Source: Streptomyces sp. QL37 (GTDB taxonomy: Bacteria; Actinomycetota; Actinomycetes; Streptomycetales; Streptomycetaceae). Taken from it: a stretch of 64,000 bases of DNA. Location: positions 1,240,001-1,304,000 of the forward strand of contig NZ_PTJS01000001.1 in NCBI RefSeq assembly GCF_002941025.1. The letters are read 5' to 3'. A program made the translations under genes and the position numbers. The notes beneath the pieces were generated by a model. The model was not told where the DNA came from and ran no database searches. It worked only from the letters and a program-made list of their open reading frames with translations. Positions 17,764-26,098 of the stretch are shown here, piece by piece (positions within the stretch are counted from its first letter, which is position 1; every line of letters begins with the position of its first letter).

Positions 17764-18768
17764 TCAGCCGCTCAGCGCATCGGCGAACGCTCCCGCTTCC
17801 TGATCGACTCCGCTGCAGGTGTCCGAGGCGGTCTCCGTCGCTTCGTCCGAGGCGCACTCCTGGTCACGGAAGGCCGCCCAGAGGGAGAGCGCGCCGACCC
17901 CTCGGCGGGTGGCGAACGAACGCAGGGACGCCGCGTCGTCCAGGGTGAACGTCTCCCCCTCCACGTCGTTGACGCCGATCATCACGGTGATGTGCAGCGC
18001 CTTCCACGCCTCGTCCTGCGACAGCCCGAGGACGTCGACGAGCTGGGCCTGGGCGGCGGCGGCCGCCTGCTCGGCGTAGTCGCCCATGTCGCCGCTGTGC
18101 GAGGTGCTGTAGTTCATCGCCATGATGTTGACCGCCGAGAGGTCGACGCCTTGGTCCACCGCGTCCTGAAGGACCGCGAGCCCCGTGTCCTCCAACCCCT
18201 CGGGCATCGTGGGCAGGGTGTAGGTGACGTCGAGGTCGCGTTCTTCCTGGAGCAGGGCCAGTGCCTCGTTGCGGCGGGTGACGGAGGCGGTGTCGGTGAG
18301 TGCGTCGCCCTCGATGTCGAAGTCGGCCTTCGTGGCGCCGACCGCGTCGAGCACCTCGGCATAGGCGTCGGCCAGTTCCTCGGCGCTGTCACAGGCGAGG
18401 GCCGCCTCGGTGCCCGCGGCGCCACCGAAGGAGACCCGGATGTCCGCGCCGTCCCCGGTGAGTGCCTCGACGCGGGCGACGACCGCCTCGCTGGTGGCCG
18501 CCGCGGTGCCGCCCCAGAGAGGGGTGCAGCTGGAAGCCTCGGACGTGACGAAGGCCAGGTTGTACGTGTCGGGGGACCCCGCACTGTCGGTCTCGGCAGC
18601 GGTCGTGGCGCTCACGTACGGGGTGTAGGCGGTCCGCGCGGCCGCCGGTGGGGGCTGCGGAGAGCCCTTCGACTGATCGGCGACGCCGCCCGGCGAACAG
18701 GCCGAGCCCGCGAGGCCGAGCGCGATCAGCCCGGCGACGGCCGAGGAAACCCGTGTGCGCCTTCGCAT
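17764..18768 (-). CDS. GH18-like (chitinase-type) lipoprotein
   Basis: A 334-residue exported protein. From the ATG at 18768 the signal peptide MRRRTRVSSAVAGLIALG ends in a lipobox LAGSAC, so it should be lipid-anchored outside the cell. The mature part has a TIM-barrel pattern with VRVSFGG-like strand (IRVSFGGAAG) and ADFDIEG, the D-x-D-x-E catalytic core of family 18, then VNIMAMNYS with the conserved Tyr. Similar short barrels occur in Streptomyces chitinase-like proteins and endo-beta-N-acetylglucosaminidases. No chitin-binding domain is present. Substrate unknown. Confidence 0.75.
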   Translation of the reverse strand: MRRRTRVSSAVAGLIALGLAGSACSPGGVADQSKGSPQPPPAAARTAYTPYVSATTAAETDSAGSPDTYNLAFVTSEASSCTPLWGGTAAATSEAVVARVEALTGDGADIRVSFGGAAGTEAALACDSAEELADAYAEVLDAVGATKADFDIEGDALTDTASVTRRNEALALLQEERDLDVTYTLPTMPEGLEDTGLAVLQDAVDQGVDLSAVNIMAMNYSTSHSGDMGDYAEQAAAAAQAQLVDVLGLSQDEAWKALHITVMIGVNDVEGETFTLDDAASLRSFATRRGVGALSLWAAFRDQECASDEATETASDTCSGVDQEAGAFADALSG

Positions 18769-19061
18769 GAGGTGTGTGCACCTGCTTTCGGAATGTCGTC
18801 CGGAACGGCAGCCGGTGCTGCCGGGACGCCCTGAACCTCTCACACCCGAGGCCTGCGCGAAGACACAGGAAACCCATGGAAAGGGACCGGAAGTGGCCGC
18901 CCGGAACGGCCGATTTCCCTGCTGGGGAGGGTTCCAGCGACACGGAGTCGACGTGTCGCGGCCGGCGCACTCTCAGCGGTCCTACAGGTTCGGGCTCTCT
19001 TCACAGCGCGCGGCCAGGAAGGCGCCAGACTTCGCACATCAAGCTTCGCCACCATGCGCAC
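18769..19061. other. Divergent intergenic region, no gene seen
   Basis: About 290 bp between the GH18-like lipoprotein gene and the exopolysaccharide operon. It should carry both promoters. I see no convincing promoter hexamers or long palindrome, and the open frames across it have no recognisable content. Confidence 0.5.
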
Positions 19062-19490
19062 ATGCAATCCGATCCCGTCATCGAGAAAGACCCGGTGCCA
19101 CGCGGCCGACGCCGGGCACACGCCGGCCCGGCCCGTCCGGCCGAGCGCCGTCGCGCGGCCGGACAGCCGCAGGAGGGGCCCGTCTTCGTGGACGGCTCCG
19201 GGCGCCGGGCCAAGCTGCTGCGCCGCGCCGGCATGCTCCTGGGCGCCGTCTGCGTCGGCTACGCCGCCGTGCTCGGGCTCGCCTTCATGGGCGGCATATC
19301 CATGACCCCTTCGCAGCTGCTCCCCTTCGACGGCGGCCCGGCCGCCGAAGCCGGCCCGGGAGGCGGGACCCTGCCCGGTCACGGCATGCCTCCGGGCGGG
19401 ACCGCGCCCCCCAGTGGCGCGCCGACGCCGCCGGCGTCCGGCGGGGCGACGCCGACCGGCCAGGCATCCGCCTCGGGCGGGGCGAACTGA
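19062..19490 (+). CDS. Small single-pass membrane protein of the mat-type operon
   Basis: A 142-residue protein: a basic N-terminal ~45 residues, one membrane helix (about 57-78, MLLGAVCVGYAAVLGLAFMGG), then a low-complexity Gly/Pro/Ala/Thr tail outside. No catalytic motif is visible. Its stop overlaps the matB start (TGATG), so the two are translationally coupled. By position it is a candidate partner of the synthase, comparable to the small accessory subunits of PNAG synthases, and is likely the gene upstream of matB in the known Streptomyces matAB locus. The ATG at 19062 is chosen because upstream in-frame sequence is noncoding. Confidence 0.6.
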   Translation: MQSDPVIEKDPVPRGRRRAHAGPARPAERRRAAGQPQEGPVFVDGSGRRAKLLRRAGMLLGAVCVGYAAVLGLAFMGGISMTPSQLLPFDGGPAAEAGPGGGTLPGHGMPPGGTAPPSGAPTPPASGGATPTGQASASGGAN

Positions 19491-21727
19491 TGGCCGCTTC
19501 CCGCCGTCGGCACGCCACGCCCGGCAGGATCAGCCGGGTGGGACGCCAGGCCGTCCCCCGGCCCCGCGTGGTCATGGCCGTGCTGCTCCTGCTGGGGCTC
19601 GTCTGCATGATGCTGCTGGACGGCTATCTGCGCGCCGAGATCGGTGACGACCAGCGGGTACGGACCGGAGCCTCCGCGGACTCGGTGCCCGCCGACGTGC
19701 TGGAGGGCGGGCCCATTCTGAGCTTCCCCGGCGGCACCGCCCGTACGCAGTCCGTGCCGGACAAGACCATCGTGCTCACCTTCGACGACGGCCCCGATCC
19801 CGAGTGGAGCGGGAAGGTGATGGACATCCTGGACGAGAACGACGTGCCGGGCACCTTCTTCCTCGTCGGCTCGATGGTCGCGCGCTATCCGGACGTCGTC
19901 CGCAGGATGGTCGACGAGGGCAACGAGGTGGGGGTCCACACCTTCACCCATGTCGATCTCTCCTACCAGAGCGAGGCCCGCGTCAAGCGGGAGATCGCCC
20001 AGACGCAGCTCGCCCTGGCGGGCGCCGCCGGCATCACGACGACCTTGTTCCGCGCCCCGTACTCCTCGAAGACCGACGCGATCGACGACTACAGCTGGCC
20101 GGTCTACGAGCGCCTCGGCGCGATGGGCTACACCAGCGTGTTCATCGACACCGACAGCGAGGACTGGCAGCGGCCGGGCGTCTCCAAGATCGTGAAATGG
20201 GCGACGCCGGAGGACGGCGAGGGTGCCTCGGTGCTCTTCCACGACGCGGGCGGCGACCGCTCGGAGACGCTGGCCGCGCTGCCGGAGTACATCGAGAAGA
20301 TGAAGGCGAAGGGCTACACCTTCACCACCGTCAGCGGCGCCCAGCAGCAGGCCGGCGGCGACGATGACGACACGGCCGCCGCCGCACCCACCGGCCCCGG
20401 ACAGACCGGCGGCACACAGGGCGACCCGGCGCAGGCCGCCCACCGCGAGGCGGACACCGCGAGCCTCTGGGAGGGCCGCGCCCTGCTCGCCGCGGTCAGG
20501 GTCGCTGAATGGACCGTGCCGGGGCTGGCCACGATGCTGGGGGTCGTCGGGGTGGCGGTCCTGGGCCGCTTCGGCCTGATGCTCCTGCTCGCCCGGCGCC
20601 ACCACCGGCAGCGCAACAGACGCCGGTTCAGCTGGGGACCAGAGGTGACCGGCCCGGTGAGTGTGATCGTCCCGGCGTACAACGAGAAGGAGTGCATCGC
20701 CGCCACGCTCAACTCCCTGGCCGCGAGCACCCATCCGATCGAGATCGTGGTCGTCGACGACGGTTCGACCGATGGCACGGCGGAGATCGCCGAATCACTC
20801 GGCCTGCCCAATGTCCGGGTGATACGGCAGGAGAACGCCGGAAAGCCGGCAGCCCTCAACAACGGTGTCCGCCAGGCCCGTTACGACATCGTCGTGATGA
20901 TGGACGGGGACACCGTCTTCGAACCGGACGCCGTGCACCAGCTCGTCCAGCCGTTCGCCGACCCCGGCGTCGGCGCCGTCGCGGGCAACGCGAAGGTCGG
21001 CAACCGGTCCACGATGATCGGCGCCTGGCAGCACATCGAGTACGTGATGGGCTTCAACCTGGACCGCAGGATGTACGACCTGCTGCGCTGCATGCCCACC
21101 ATCCCCGGTGCCATCGGCGCCTTCCGCCGCCAGGCGGTGCTGGAGGCCGGCGGGATGAGCGAGGACACGCTGGCGGAGGACACCGACATCACCATCGCGC
21201 TCCACCGCGCGGGCTGGCGCGTCGTCTACGCCGAGCACGCCCGGGCGTGGACCGAAGCACCTTCTTCCCTGGGGCAGTTGTGGCGTCAGCGCTACCGCTG
21301 GAGCTACGGCACCATGCAGGCGCTGTGGAAGCACCGCCGGTCCGTCACCGACCGGGGGCCCTCCGGGCGTTTCGGCCGCGTCGGCATGCCGCTCGTCGTA
21401 CTCTTCCAGATCGTCACACCGGTCTTCGCGCCGCTCATCGACGTCTTCACCGTCTACGCCATGGTCTTCGTGGACTTCCGGGCCTCGCTGCTCGCCTGGC
21501 TGGCGGTCCTGGCCGTGCAGCTGTTCTGTGCGGCGTACGCCTTCCGCCTCGACCGGGAGAAGTACCGGTACCTCCTGATGATGCCCCTCCAGCAGCTCGC
21601 CTACCGGCAGTTGATGTATCTCGTGCTGATCCACTCCTGTGTCACTGCGGCGACCGGGGGCCGGCTGCGCTGGCAGAAGCTGAAACGCACGGGTGAGGTG
21701 GGCACGCCCCACGTGGGGGCCTCGTAG
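19490..21727 (+). CDS. matB: Bifunctional polysaccharide deacetylase-glycosyltransferase (MatB)
   Basis: A 745-residue membrane protein with two enzymes. After a membrane helix (~27-45) an extracytoplasmic NodB deacetylase shows TFDDGPD (97-103), HTFTH (150-154), RAPYS (188-192) and LFHDAGG (249-255). A second helix (~343-368) leads to a cytoplasmic family-2 glycosyltransferase with VDDGSTDGT (422-430), MDGDT (471-475), LAEDTD (561-566) and QRYRW (600-604), then C-terminal membrane helices. This is the processive beta-glycan synthase pattern of PgaC/IcaA joined to an IcaB-like deacetylase. MatB of Streptomyces makes a PNAG-like glycan that glues pellets together. The ATG overlaps the previous stop and its own TAG overlaps the next GTG. 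Confidence 0.85.
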   Translation: MAASRRRHATPGRISRVGRQAVPRPRVVMAVLLLLGLVCMMLLDGYLRAEIGDDQRVRTGASADSVPADVLEGGPILSFPGGTARTQSVPDKTIVLTFDDGPDPEWSGKVMDILDENDVPGTFFLVGSMVARYPDVVRRMVDEGNEVGVHTFTHVDLSYQSEARVKREIAQTQLALAGAAGITTTLFRAPYSSKTDAIDDYSWPVYERLGAMGYTSVFIDTDSEDWQRPGVSKIVKWATPEDGEGASVLFHDAGGDRSETLAALPEYIEKMKAKGYTFTTVSGAQQQAGGDDDDTAAAAPTGPGQTGGTQGDPAQAAHREADTASLWEGRALLAAVRVAEWTVPGLATMLGVVGVAVLGRFGLMLLLARRHHRQRNRRRFSWGPEVTGPVSVIVPAYNEKECIAATLNSLAASTHPIEIVVVDDGSTDGTAEIAESLGLPNVRVIRQENAGKPAALNNGVRQARYDIVVMMDGDTVFEPDAVHQLVQPFADPGVGAVAGNAKVGNRSTMIGAWQHIEYVMGFNLDRRMYDLLRCMPTIPGAIGAFRRQAVLEAGGMSEDTLAEDTDITIALHRAGWRVVYAEHARAWTEAPSSLGQLWRQRYRWSYGTMQALWKHRRSVTDRGPSGRFGRVGMPLVVLFQIVTPVFAPLIDVFTVYAMVFVDFRASLLAWLAVLAVQLFCAAYAFRLDREKYRYLLMMPLQQLAYRQLMYLVLIHSCVTAATGGRLRWQKLKRTGEVGTPHVGAS

Positions 21728-22791
21728 TGGCGGGGACGCACCGCAGGGCGGCGCTCGCGCCGCCCTCCGCGGCCACCGGCCGCGACCGCTCCTTCGATGT
21801 GCTGCGGGCCGTGGCGCTCGTCCGGGTGGTGACCTACCACACCTTCGAGTGGCCCTGGCTGGGGTACGTCTTCCCGTCCATGGGCGTGATGTTCGCGCTC
21901 GCCGGGTCACTCATGGCCCGCTCGCTGGAGCGGCCGGCCCCCGGGGTGCTCCGCAGCAGGCTGCGGCGGCTGCTGATCCCGGTGTGGCTGTTCGGGCTGG
22001 TGCTCGGGGTGGCGATGCTGCTGCACGGCTGGGTGCCGGGGCCCGACGTGCTGCTCTGGGTGCTGCCGGTCGGTGACCCGCCCGGCGACGAGTGGGGTGA
22101 GCAGGCCTGGGCGGTGCTCTGGTACCTGCGCGCCTACCTCTGGTTCGTACTCCTCTCGCCTCTCCTGCTGCGCCTCTTCCGGCTCGCCCCGCTCCCCGTG
22201 CTCGCCCTTTCCCTGGTGCCCGTCGTGGTGCTGGAGACGGTGTCCGGGGTGCCGGACGGCCGGCTGGGGAGCGTGATCGGTGATGCCTCGGTGTTCCTGT
22301 TCTGCTGGCTTCTGGGGTTCGCGCATCGCGACGGTGTGATCGACCGGCTGCGCGGCACACGAGCGGTGACCGTCGCGGTGCCGCTGATGGCCACGGGTGC
22401 GTGGTGGGCGGCCGGACACCCGTCGCAGGGGTCGTTCGACCTGGACGACCTCCCGCTCGCCCAGGCGCTCTGGTCGGCGGGGTTCGTGCTGCTCCTGCTG
22501 CGCTTCAGACCCCGCTTCGACGGACTCGTGCGTCACCGGGTGGCGGACCGGGTCGTCACGGTGTTCAACGCCCGCGCGGTGACGGTCTATCTCTGGCACG
22601 AGGTGGCACTGATGGCCTCGGTACCGCTGATCGACCTCATGTGGGAGGTACCGGCACTGGAGCGGCACCTGCCGCTGGACAGCCCCTGGTGGCAGTTCGG
22701 CGTCGCCTGGGTGCTGATCGCCGCCGCCGTGGTGTGCTTCGGCTGGGTCGAGGACGTCGCGGCGAGGCGGAAGCCCCGGCTGCTGCCGTGA
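21727..22791 (+). CDS. Acyltransferase-3 family membrane protein (IcaC-like)
   Basis: A 354-residue multi-pass membrane protein of the acyltransferase-3 family. It begins RDRSFDVLRAVALVRVVTYHTFEW, with the R-x10-H region characteristic of the family, followed by about ten hydrophobic segments. The family O-acylates extracellular or membrane glycans, or exports them. The start is GTG at 21727, overlapping the matB stop (TAGTG). Its place behind a deacetylase-synthase suggests it modifies or helps export the same polymer, as IcaC does in staphylococci. Confidence 0.78.
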   Translation: MAGTHRRAALAPPSAATGRDRSFDVLRAVALVRVVTYHTFEWPWLGYVFPSMGVMFALAGSLMARSLERPAPGVLRSRLRRLLIPVWLFGLVLGVAMLLHGWVPGPDVLLWVLPVGDPPGDEWGEQAWAVLWYLRAYLWFVLLSPLLLRLFRLAPLPVLALSLVPVVVLETVSGVPDGRLGSVIGDASVFLFCWLLGFAHRDGVIDRLRGTRAVTVAVPLMATGAWWAAGHPSQGSFDLDDLPLAQALWSAGFVLLLLRFRPRFDGLVRHRVADRVVTVFNARAVTVYLWHEVALMASVPLIDLMWEVPALERHLPLDSPWWQFGVAWVLIAAAVVCFGWVEDVAARRKPRLLP

Positions 22792-22793
22792 GC

Positions 22794-22824
22794 GGGGCGG
22801 GTGTGCTGCTCGCGCACCCGCCCC
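22794..22824. terminator. Bidirectional terminator after the exopolysaccharide operon
   Basis: A 13-bp near-perfect inverted repeat (GGGGCGGGTGTGC / GCGCACCCGCCCC, one G-T pair) with a 5-nt loop, lying between the convergent stops of the acyltransferase and the MFS gene. Confidence 0.65.
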
Positions 22825-22839
22825 TGGCCGGACGGACGG

Positions 22840-25308
22840 TCAGTCCTCGTGGCCCAGCTGGAGGTCGCGTTCGGTCCGTCCCCCTCCGGGGAGCTGGAGC
22901 ACGGTGGCGACCGGCGGGTAGCCGGCGGCGATCACGGTGTACTCGCCGGTCGACAGGTCGACGAACCGGAACGCCCCGTCGGAACCGGTGGTCAGGGTGT
23001 CGACCACGTTGCCCGCCGCGTCCAGCAGCGTGACCCTGGCGTCCTCGACGGCCCGCCCGCCGGGAGCGCGCACGATCCCGCGGAGCACGGCGCCGCCCGC
23101 CAGCTCGATGTCCTGCCTGGTCTCCCGGGCGGCCTGCACGCTGACCGGGAGCGCCGCGGGCCGGAAGGCCGGGGCGCTGGCCGCCAGGGTGTACTCACCG
23201 GCCACCAGCTCGCTGATGACGTAGGCGCCCTCGCGTCCGGTGCGGGTCGTCGCGACGACTTCGCCCCGTACGTCGGTGAGCGTGACCGCCGCGTCGCGGA
23301 CGGGGGCTCCGTCGGGTGTGAGGACCGCGCCGGCGAGCCGTCCCGCCCCGCCCAGGACCACGTCGAGCTCCACCGGCCGGTCGCTGACGGTGACACTGAC
23401 CGCCTGCGGCTGGTGTCCGCCGGCAGCGGCGATCAGCACATAGGAACCGGCTCCTGGCGCGCTCAGCGCGTACCGCCCGTCGTCGGCGCTCGCTCCGCGT
23501 CCGACCTGCCGCCCCTGGACGTCGATGAGGGTGAGTGCGGCCCGCCCCACCTCCGTGCCGTCGGGGTGCTGGACACATCCGCACACCGGCACCCCTGAGA
23601 GCGGACCGGCCTGCGGCGGGCCGGGGTCGGTGCGGGCCAGGGGGATCGTGGAGTGAACCTCGGTCGGGTCGGGCGCCGTCTGGGGGGTGTGGTGGGACAC
23701 CAGCGGTTTCTCCTTGAGGAAGAAGGCGAGGAACAGGCCGAGCAGGAGCACCGGCACCAGGTAGAGGAAGATCCGCGGCATCGCGTCGGCGTAGGCCTGG
23801 ATGTAGGCGTCGCGGAGTGCGGGCTCCATGGAGTGGACCAGCTGGGGGGTGATCGACTCCGCGTCCGGCAGATCGGCATCGGAGGGGAGTCGCACCCCGA
23901 GGGCGTCGGTGAGCCGCCCGGCGAACAGGGTGCCGAAGATCGCGGCTCCGACGCTGCCGCCGATCTGTCGGAAGTAGTTGTGCGCACTGGTGGCGGTGCC
24001 GAGGTCGGAAGGCCGTACGGAGTTCTGCACGGCCAGCACCAGGATGGACATGACGAGGCCGATACCGATGCCCAGGACGGCCTGCCAGATGCCGTACTCC
24101 AGCGCCGAGGTGCCGGTGTCGAGCAGGGAGAGCAGCCACATGCCGACGGCCGACACGGCTCCGCCCACCAGCGGGTAGACGCGGTAGCGGCCGGTACGCG
24201 AGACCAGCTGTCCGGAGACGACGGAGGAGATGACGATGCCGCCCATCATGGGCAGCATCAGCAGCCCCGACTCGGTGGCGGACACGCCCTCGACCATCTG
24301 GAGATAGGTCGGCAGATAGCTGGCCGCCCCGAAGAGGGCGACCCCGACGACCGCGCCGACCAGCGAGGTGACGTTGAAGACGGAGTCCCGGAACAGGCGC
24401 AGCGGGATGATGGGTTCGGCGGCCCGGTGTTCGACGACGAGGAAGAGCAGAGTCGTTCCGGCAGCCCCGGCGGCGAGCCCCAGGATGGTCCGGGAGCCCC
24501 AGGCGTACTCCGTCCCACCCCAGCTGGTGAGCAGTACGAGGCAGGTCGACGCGACGGCCAGCAGCAGCGCCCCCAGCACGTCGAGACGAGGGCGTACGGC
24601 GGGTTTGGGCAGCTTCAGTACGAGCGCGATGACGGCGAGGGTGACGAGGCCGAACGGCACGTTGATGTAGAAGCACCAGCGCCAGGAGGCGTGGTCGGTG
24701 AAGAAGCCGCCGAGGAGCGGTCCGGCCACCGAGGCGAGGCCGAAGACGGCGCCGATGAGGCCCATGTAACGGCCCCGTTCCCTGGCCGGGACGATGTCGG
24801 CGATGATCGCCTGGACGCCGATCATGAGTCCGCCGCCACCGATGCCCTGGACGGCCCGGAAGGCGATGAGTTCGTCCATCGTGCGCGACCAGCCGGCGAG
24901 GGCGGAGCCGATGATGAAGACGATGATCGCGAACTGGAAGACGCCCTTGCGGCCGAAGAGGTCACCCAGCTTCCCGTAGAGCGGGAGGCCGATCGTGGAG
25001 GCGAGCAGATAGGCGGTGACCGCCCAGGACATCTTGTCCAGGCCGTGCAGCTCACCGACGATCTTCGGCAGGGCGGTGGCGACGATCATCTGGTCGAGCG
25101 CCGCGAGCAGCAGCGTGAGCATCAGCCCGAGGAAGACCAGCCGGATCCTGCGAGGGCTGATCCCGTCCGGCGGCGCGGACTGCCCGACGGCGGACGGCGG
25201 CGGGGGCGGCTCGTACTCCGCCTCGGTGCCGGGCGCCGCCCGGGAACCGGGTGCCCCGCACTCCGTGCCTCCCGGCTCGTCCTTCAGCAGAGTGATCCCA
25301 CCCACCAC
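22840..25308 (-). CDS. DHA2-type MFS exporter with C-terminal carboxypeptidase-regulatory repeats
   Basis: An 822-residue protein. Residues ~55-545 are a 14-helix DHA2 drug:H+ antiporter with LDQMIVATALPKI (helix 1), GKLGDLFGRKGVF (motif A) and a GAVFGLASVAGPLLGG motif C. After the last helix and a Pro-rich linker come three consecutive ~82-residue beta-sandwich repeats (about 575-657, 658-740, 741-822), each with a GxV..PDG..V..A.VTL.D..G......T...G.Y......GEY pattern, as in CarboxypepD_reg/CNA-B domains. The exporter should use the proton gradient to expel drugs. The GTG at 25308 has GGAG six bases upstream. Convergent with the acyltransferase gene. Confidence 0.85.
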   Translation of the reverse strand: MVGGITLLKDEPGGTECGAPGSRAAPGTEAEYEPPPPPSAVGQSAPPDGISPRRIRLVFLGLMLTLLLAALDQMIVATALPKIVGELHGLDKMSWAVTAYLLASTIGLPLYGKLGDLFGRKGVFQFAIIVFIIGSALAGWSRTMDELIAFRAVQGIGGGGLMIGVQAIIADIVPARERGRYMGLIGAVFGLASVAGPLLGGFFTDHASWRWCFYINVPFGLVTLAVIALVLKLPKPAVRPRLDVLGALLLAVASTCLVLLTSWGGTEYAWGSRTILGLAAGAAGTTLLFLVVEHRAAEPIIPLRLFRDSVFNVTSLVGAVVGVALFGAASYLPTYLQMVEGVSATESGLLMLPMMGGIVISSVVSGQLVSRTGRYRVYPLVGGAVSAVGMWLLSLLDTGTSALEYGIWQAVLGIGIGLVMSILVLAVQNSVRPSDLGTATSAHNYFRQIGGSVGAAIFGTLFAGRLTDALGVRLPSDADLPDAESITPQLVHSMEPALRDAYIQAYADAMPRIFLYLVPVLLLGLFLAFFLKEKPLVSHHTPQTAPDPTEVHSTIPLARTDPGPPQAGPLSGVPVCGCVQHPDGTEVGRAALTLIDVQGRQVGRGASADDGRYALSAPGAGSYVLIAAAGGHQPQAVSVTVSDRPVELDVVLGGAGRLAGAVLTPDGAPVRDAAVTLTDVRGEVVATTRTGREGAYVISELVAGEYTLAASAPAFRPAALPVSVQAARETRQDIELAGGAVLRGIVRAPGGRAVEDARVTLLDAAGNVVDTLTTGSDGAFRFVDLSTGEYTVIAAGYPPVATVLQLPGGGRTERDLQLGHED

Positions 25309-25506
25309 GTAACGCTCCCCTCGTCGCAGCTGCGCCGCCCATTTCTCGCATCAGGCGGCAAGGCGGGGCAAACACGACCGGGCGCGCGCAGGGCGCGTAC
25401 AGAGGGCTTATGCGCCGGTGGGAGGCACTGCGACGCACAACCGGCCACCCCGGAAAACCACCCGTTCCGGTGAGGCCGGCCGACGCCAACAGCAGGGAGA
25501 GCAGCG

Positions 25507-25950
25507 CTACTTCTCGACCTCGGTGGCGAGGTTCTGCAGCAGTTCGTCGTAGATGCGGCCGAGGCCCTTGGGTGCGAAGGTCTTCTCGAAGAACCCGCCG
25601 ATGCCGCCCGCGCCGTTCCACACCGTCGAGACGACGGCCTTGGACTTGCCCTCACCGGCCGGGGTGACGGTCCAGGTGGTGACCATCGAGGAGTTCCGGT
25701 CCTTCTCGATCAGCTGCCCGTCGGTGGGCTCGGTGACCTCGAGCAGGCAGTCGCGGACCCGCTTGCTCGTGGCCTGGAGCTTCCAGTGGACGAGGGTGCC
25801 TTCTCCGTCCCCGCCCTCGCGCACCTCGTACTCGCTGAAGTGCCCGGTCAGCACCTTGCCCCGGACCTCCTTGTAGTCGGCCAGCGCATCGAACACCGTC
25901 TCTGCGTCCGCCGCGATGATCCGCTCTGTCGTGGCCTCGACCTGCGCCAT
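25507..25950 (-). CDS. SRPBCC family protein
   Basis: A 147-residue helix-grip protein starting MAQVEATTERIIAADAETVFDALADY, typical of the polyketide_cyc2/ligand-binding SRPBCC group, with the long C-terminal helix RIYDELLQNLATEVEK. The ATG at 25950 has an AGGAGCAG purine stretch upstream and matches the family start; 37 extra in-frame residues upstream are not coding-like. Ligand and role unknown. It is divergent from the radical SAM gene; about 150 bp separate the two starts. Confidence 0.78.
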   Translation of the reverse strand: MAQVEATTERIIAADAETVFDALADYKEVRGKVLTGHFSEYEVREGGDGEGTLVHWKLQATSKRVRDCLLEVTEPTDGQLIEKDRNSSMVTTWTVTPAGEGKSKAVVSTVWNGAGGIGGFFEKTFAPKGLGRIYDELLQNLATEVEK

Positions 25951-26053
25951 GCCTGCTCCTCCAGCACTCGGTTGTTCGGGGTGCTGCTGAGCCAACCACC
26001 TCGGGTACGGCCCCTCAAAATCGGGCCGCGTGCTCCGCCGTGCACGATCAAGG

Positions 26054-26065
26054 GAACACATGTTC
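26054..26065. promoter_or_regulatory. SOS box-like palindrome GAAC-N4-GTTC
   Basis: GAACACATGTTC fits the Gram-positive/actinobacterial LexA box (GAAC-N4-GTTC; extended GAACA-N2-TGTTC). It lies 33 bp upstream of the ATG of the radical SAM gene, and a TATTCT -10-like hexamer begins immediately after it (26066-26071), so LexA bound here would block transcription. Confidence 0.6.
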
Positions 26066-26098
26066 TATTCTCTGCGGAGTGCTACCAAGGAGGCGTTC

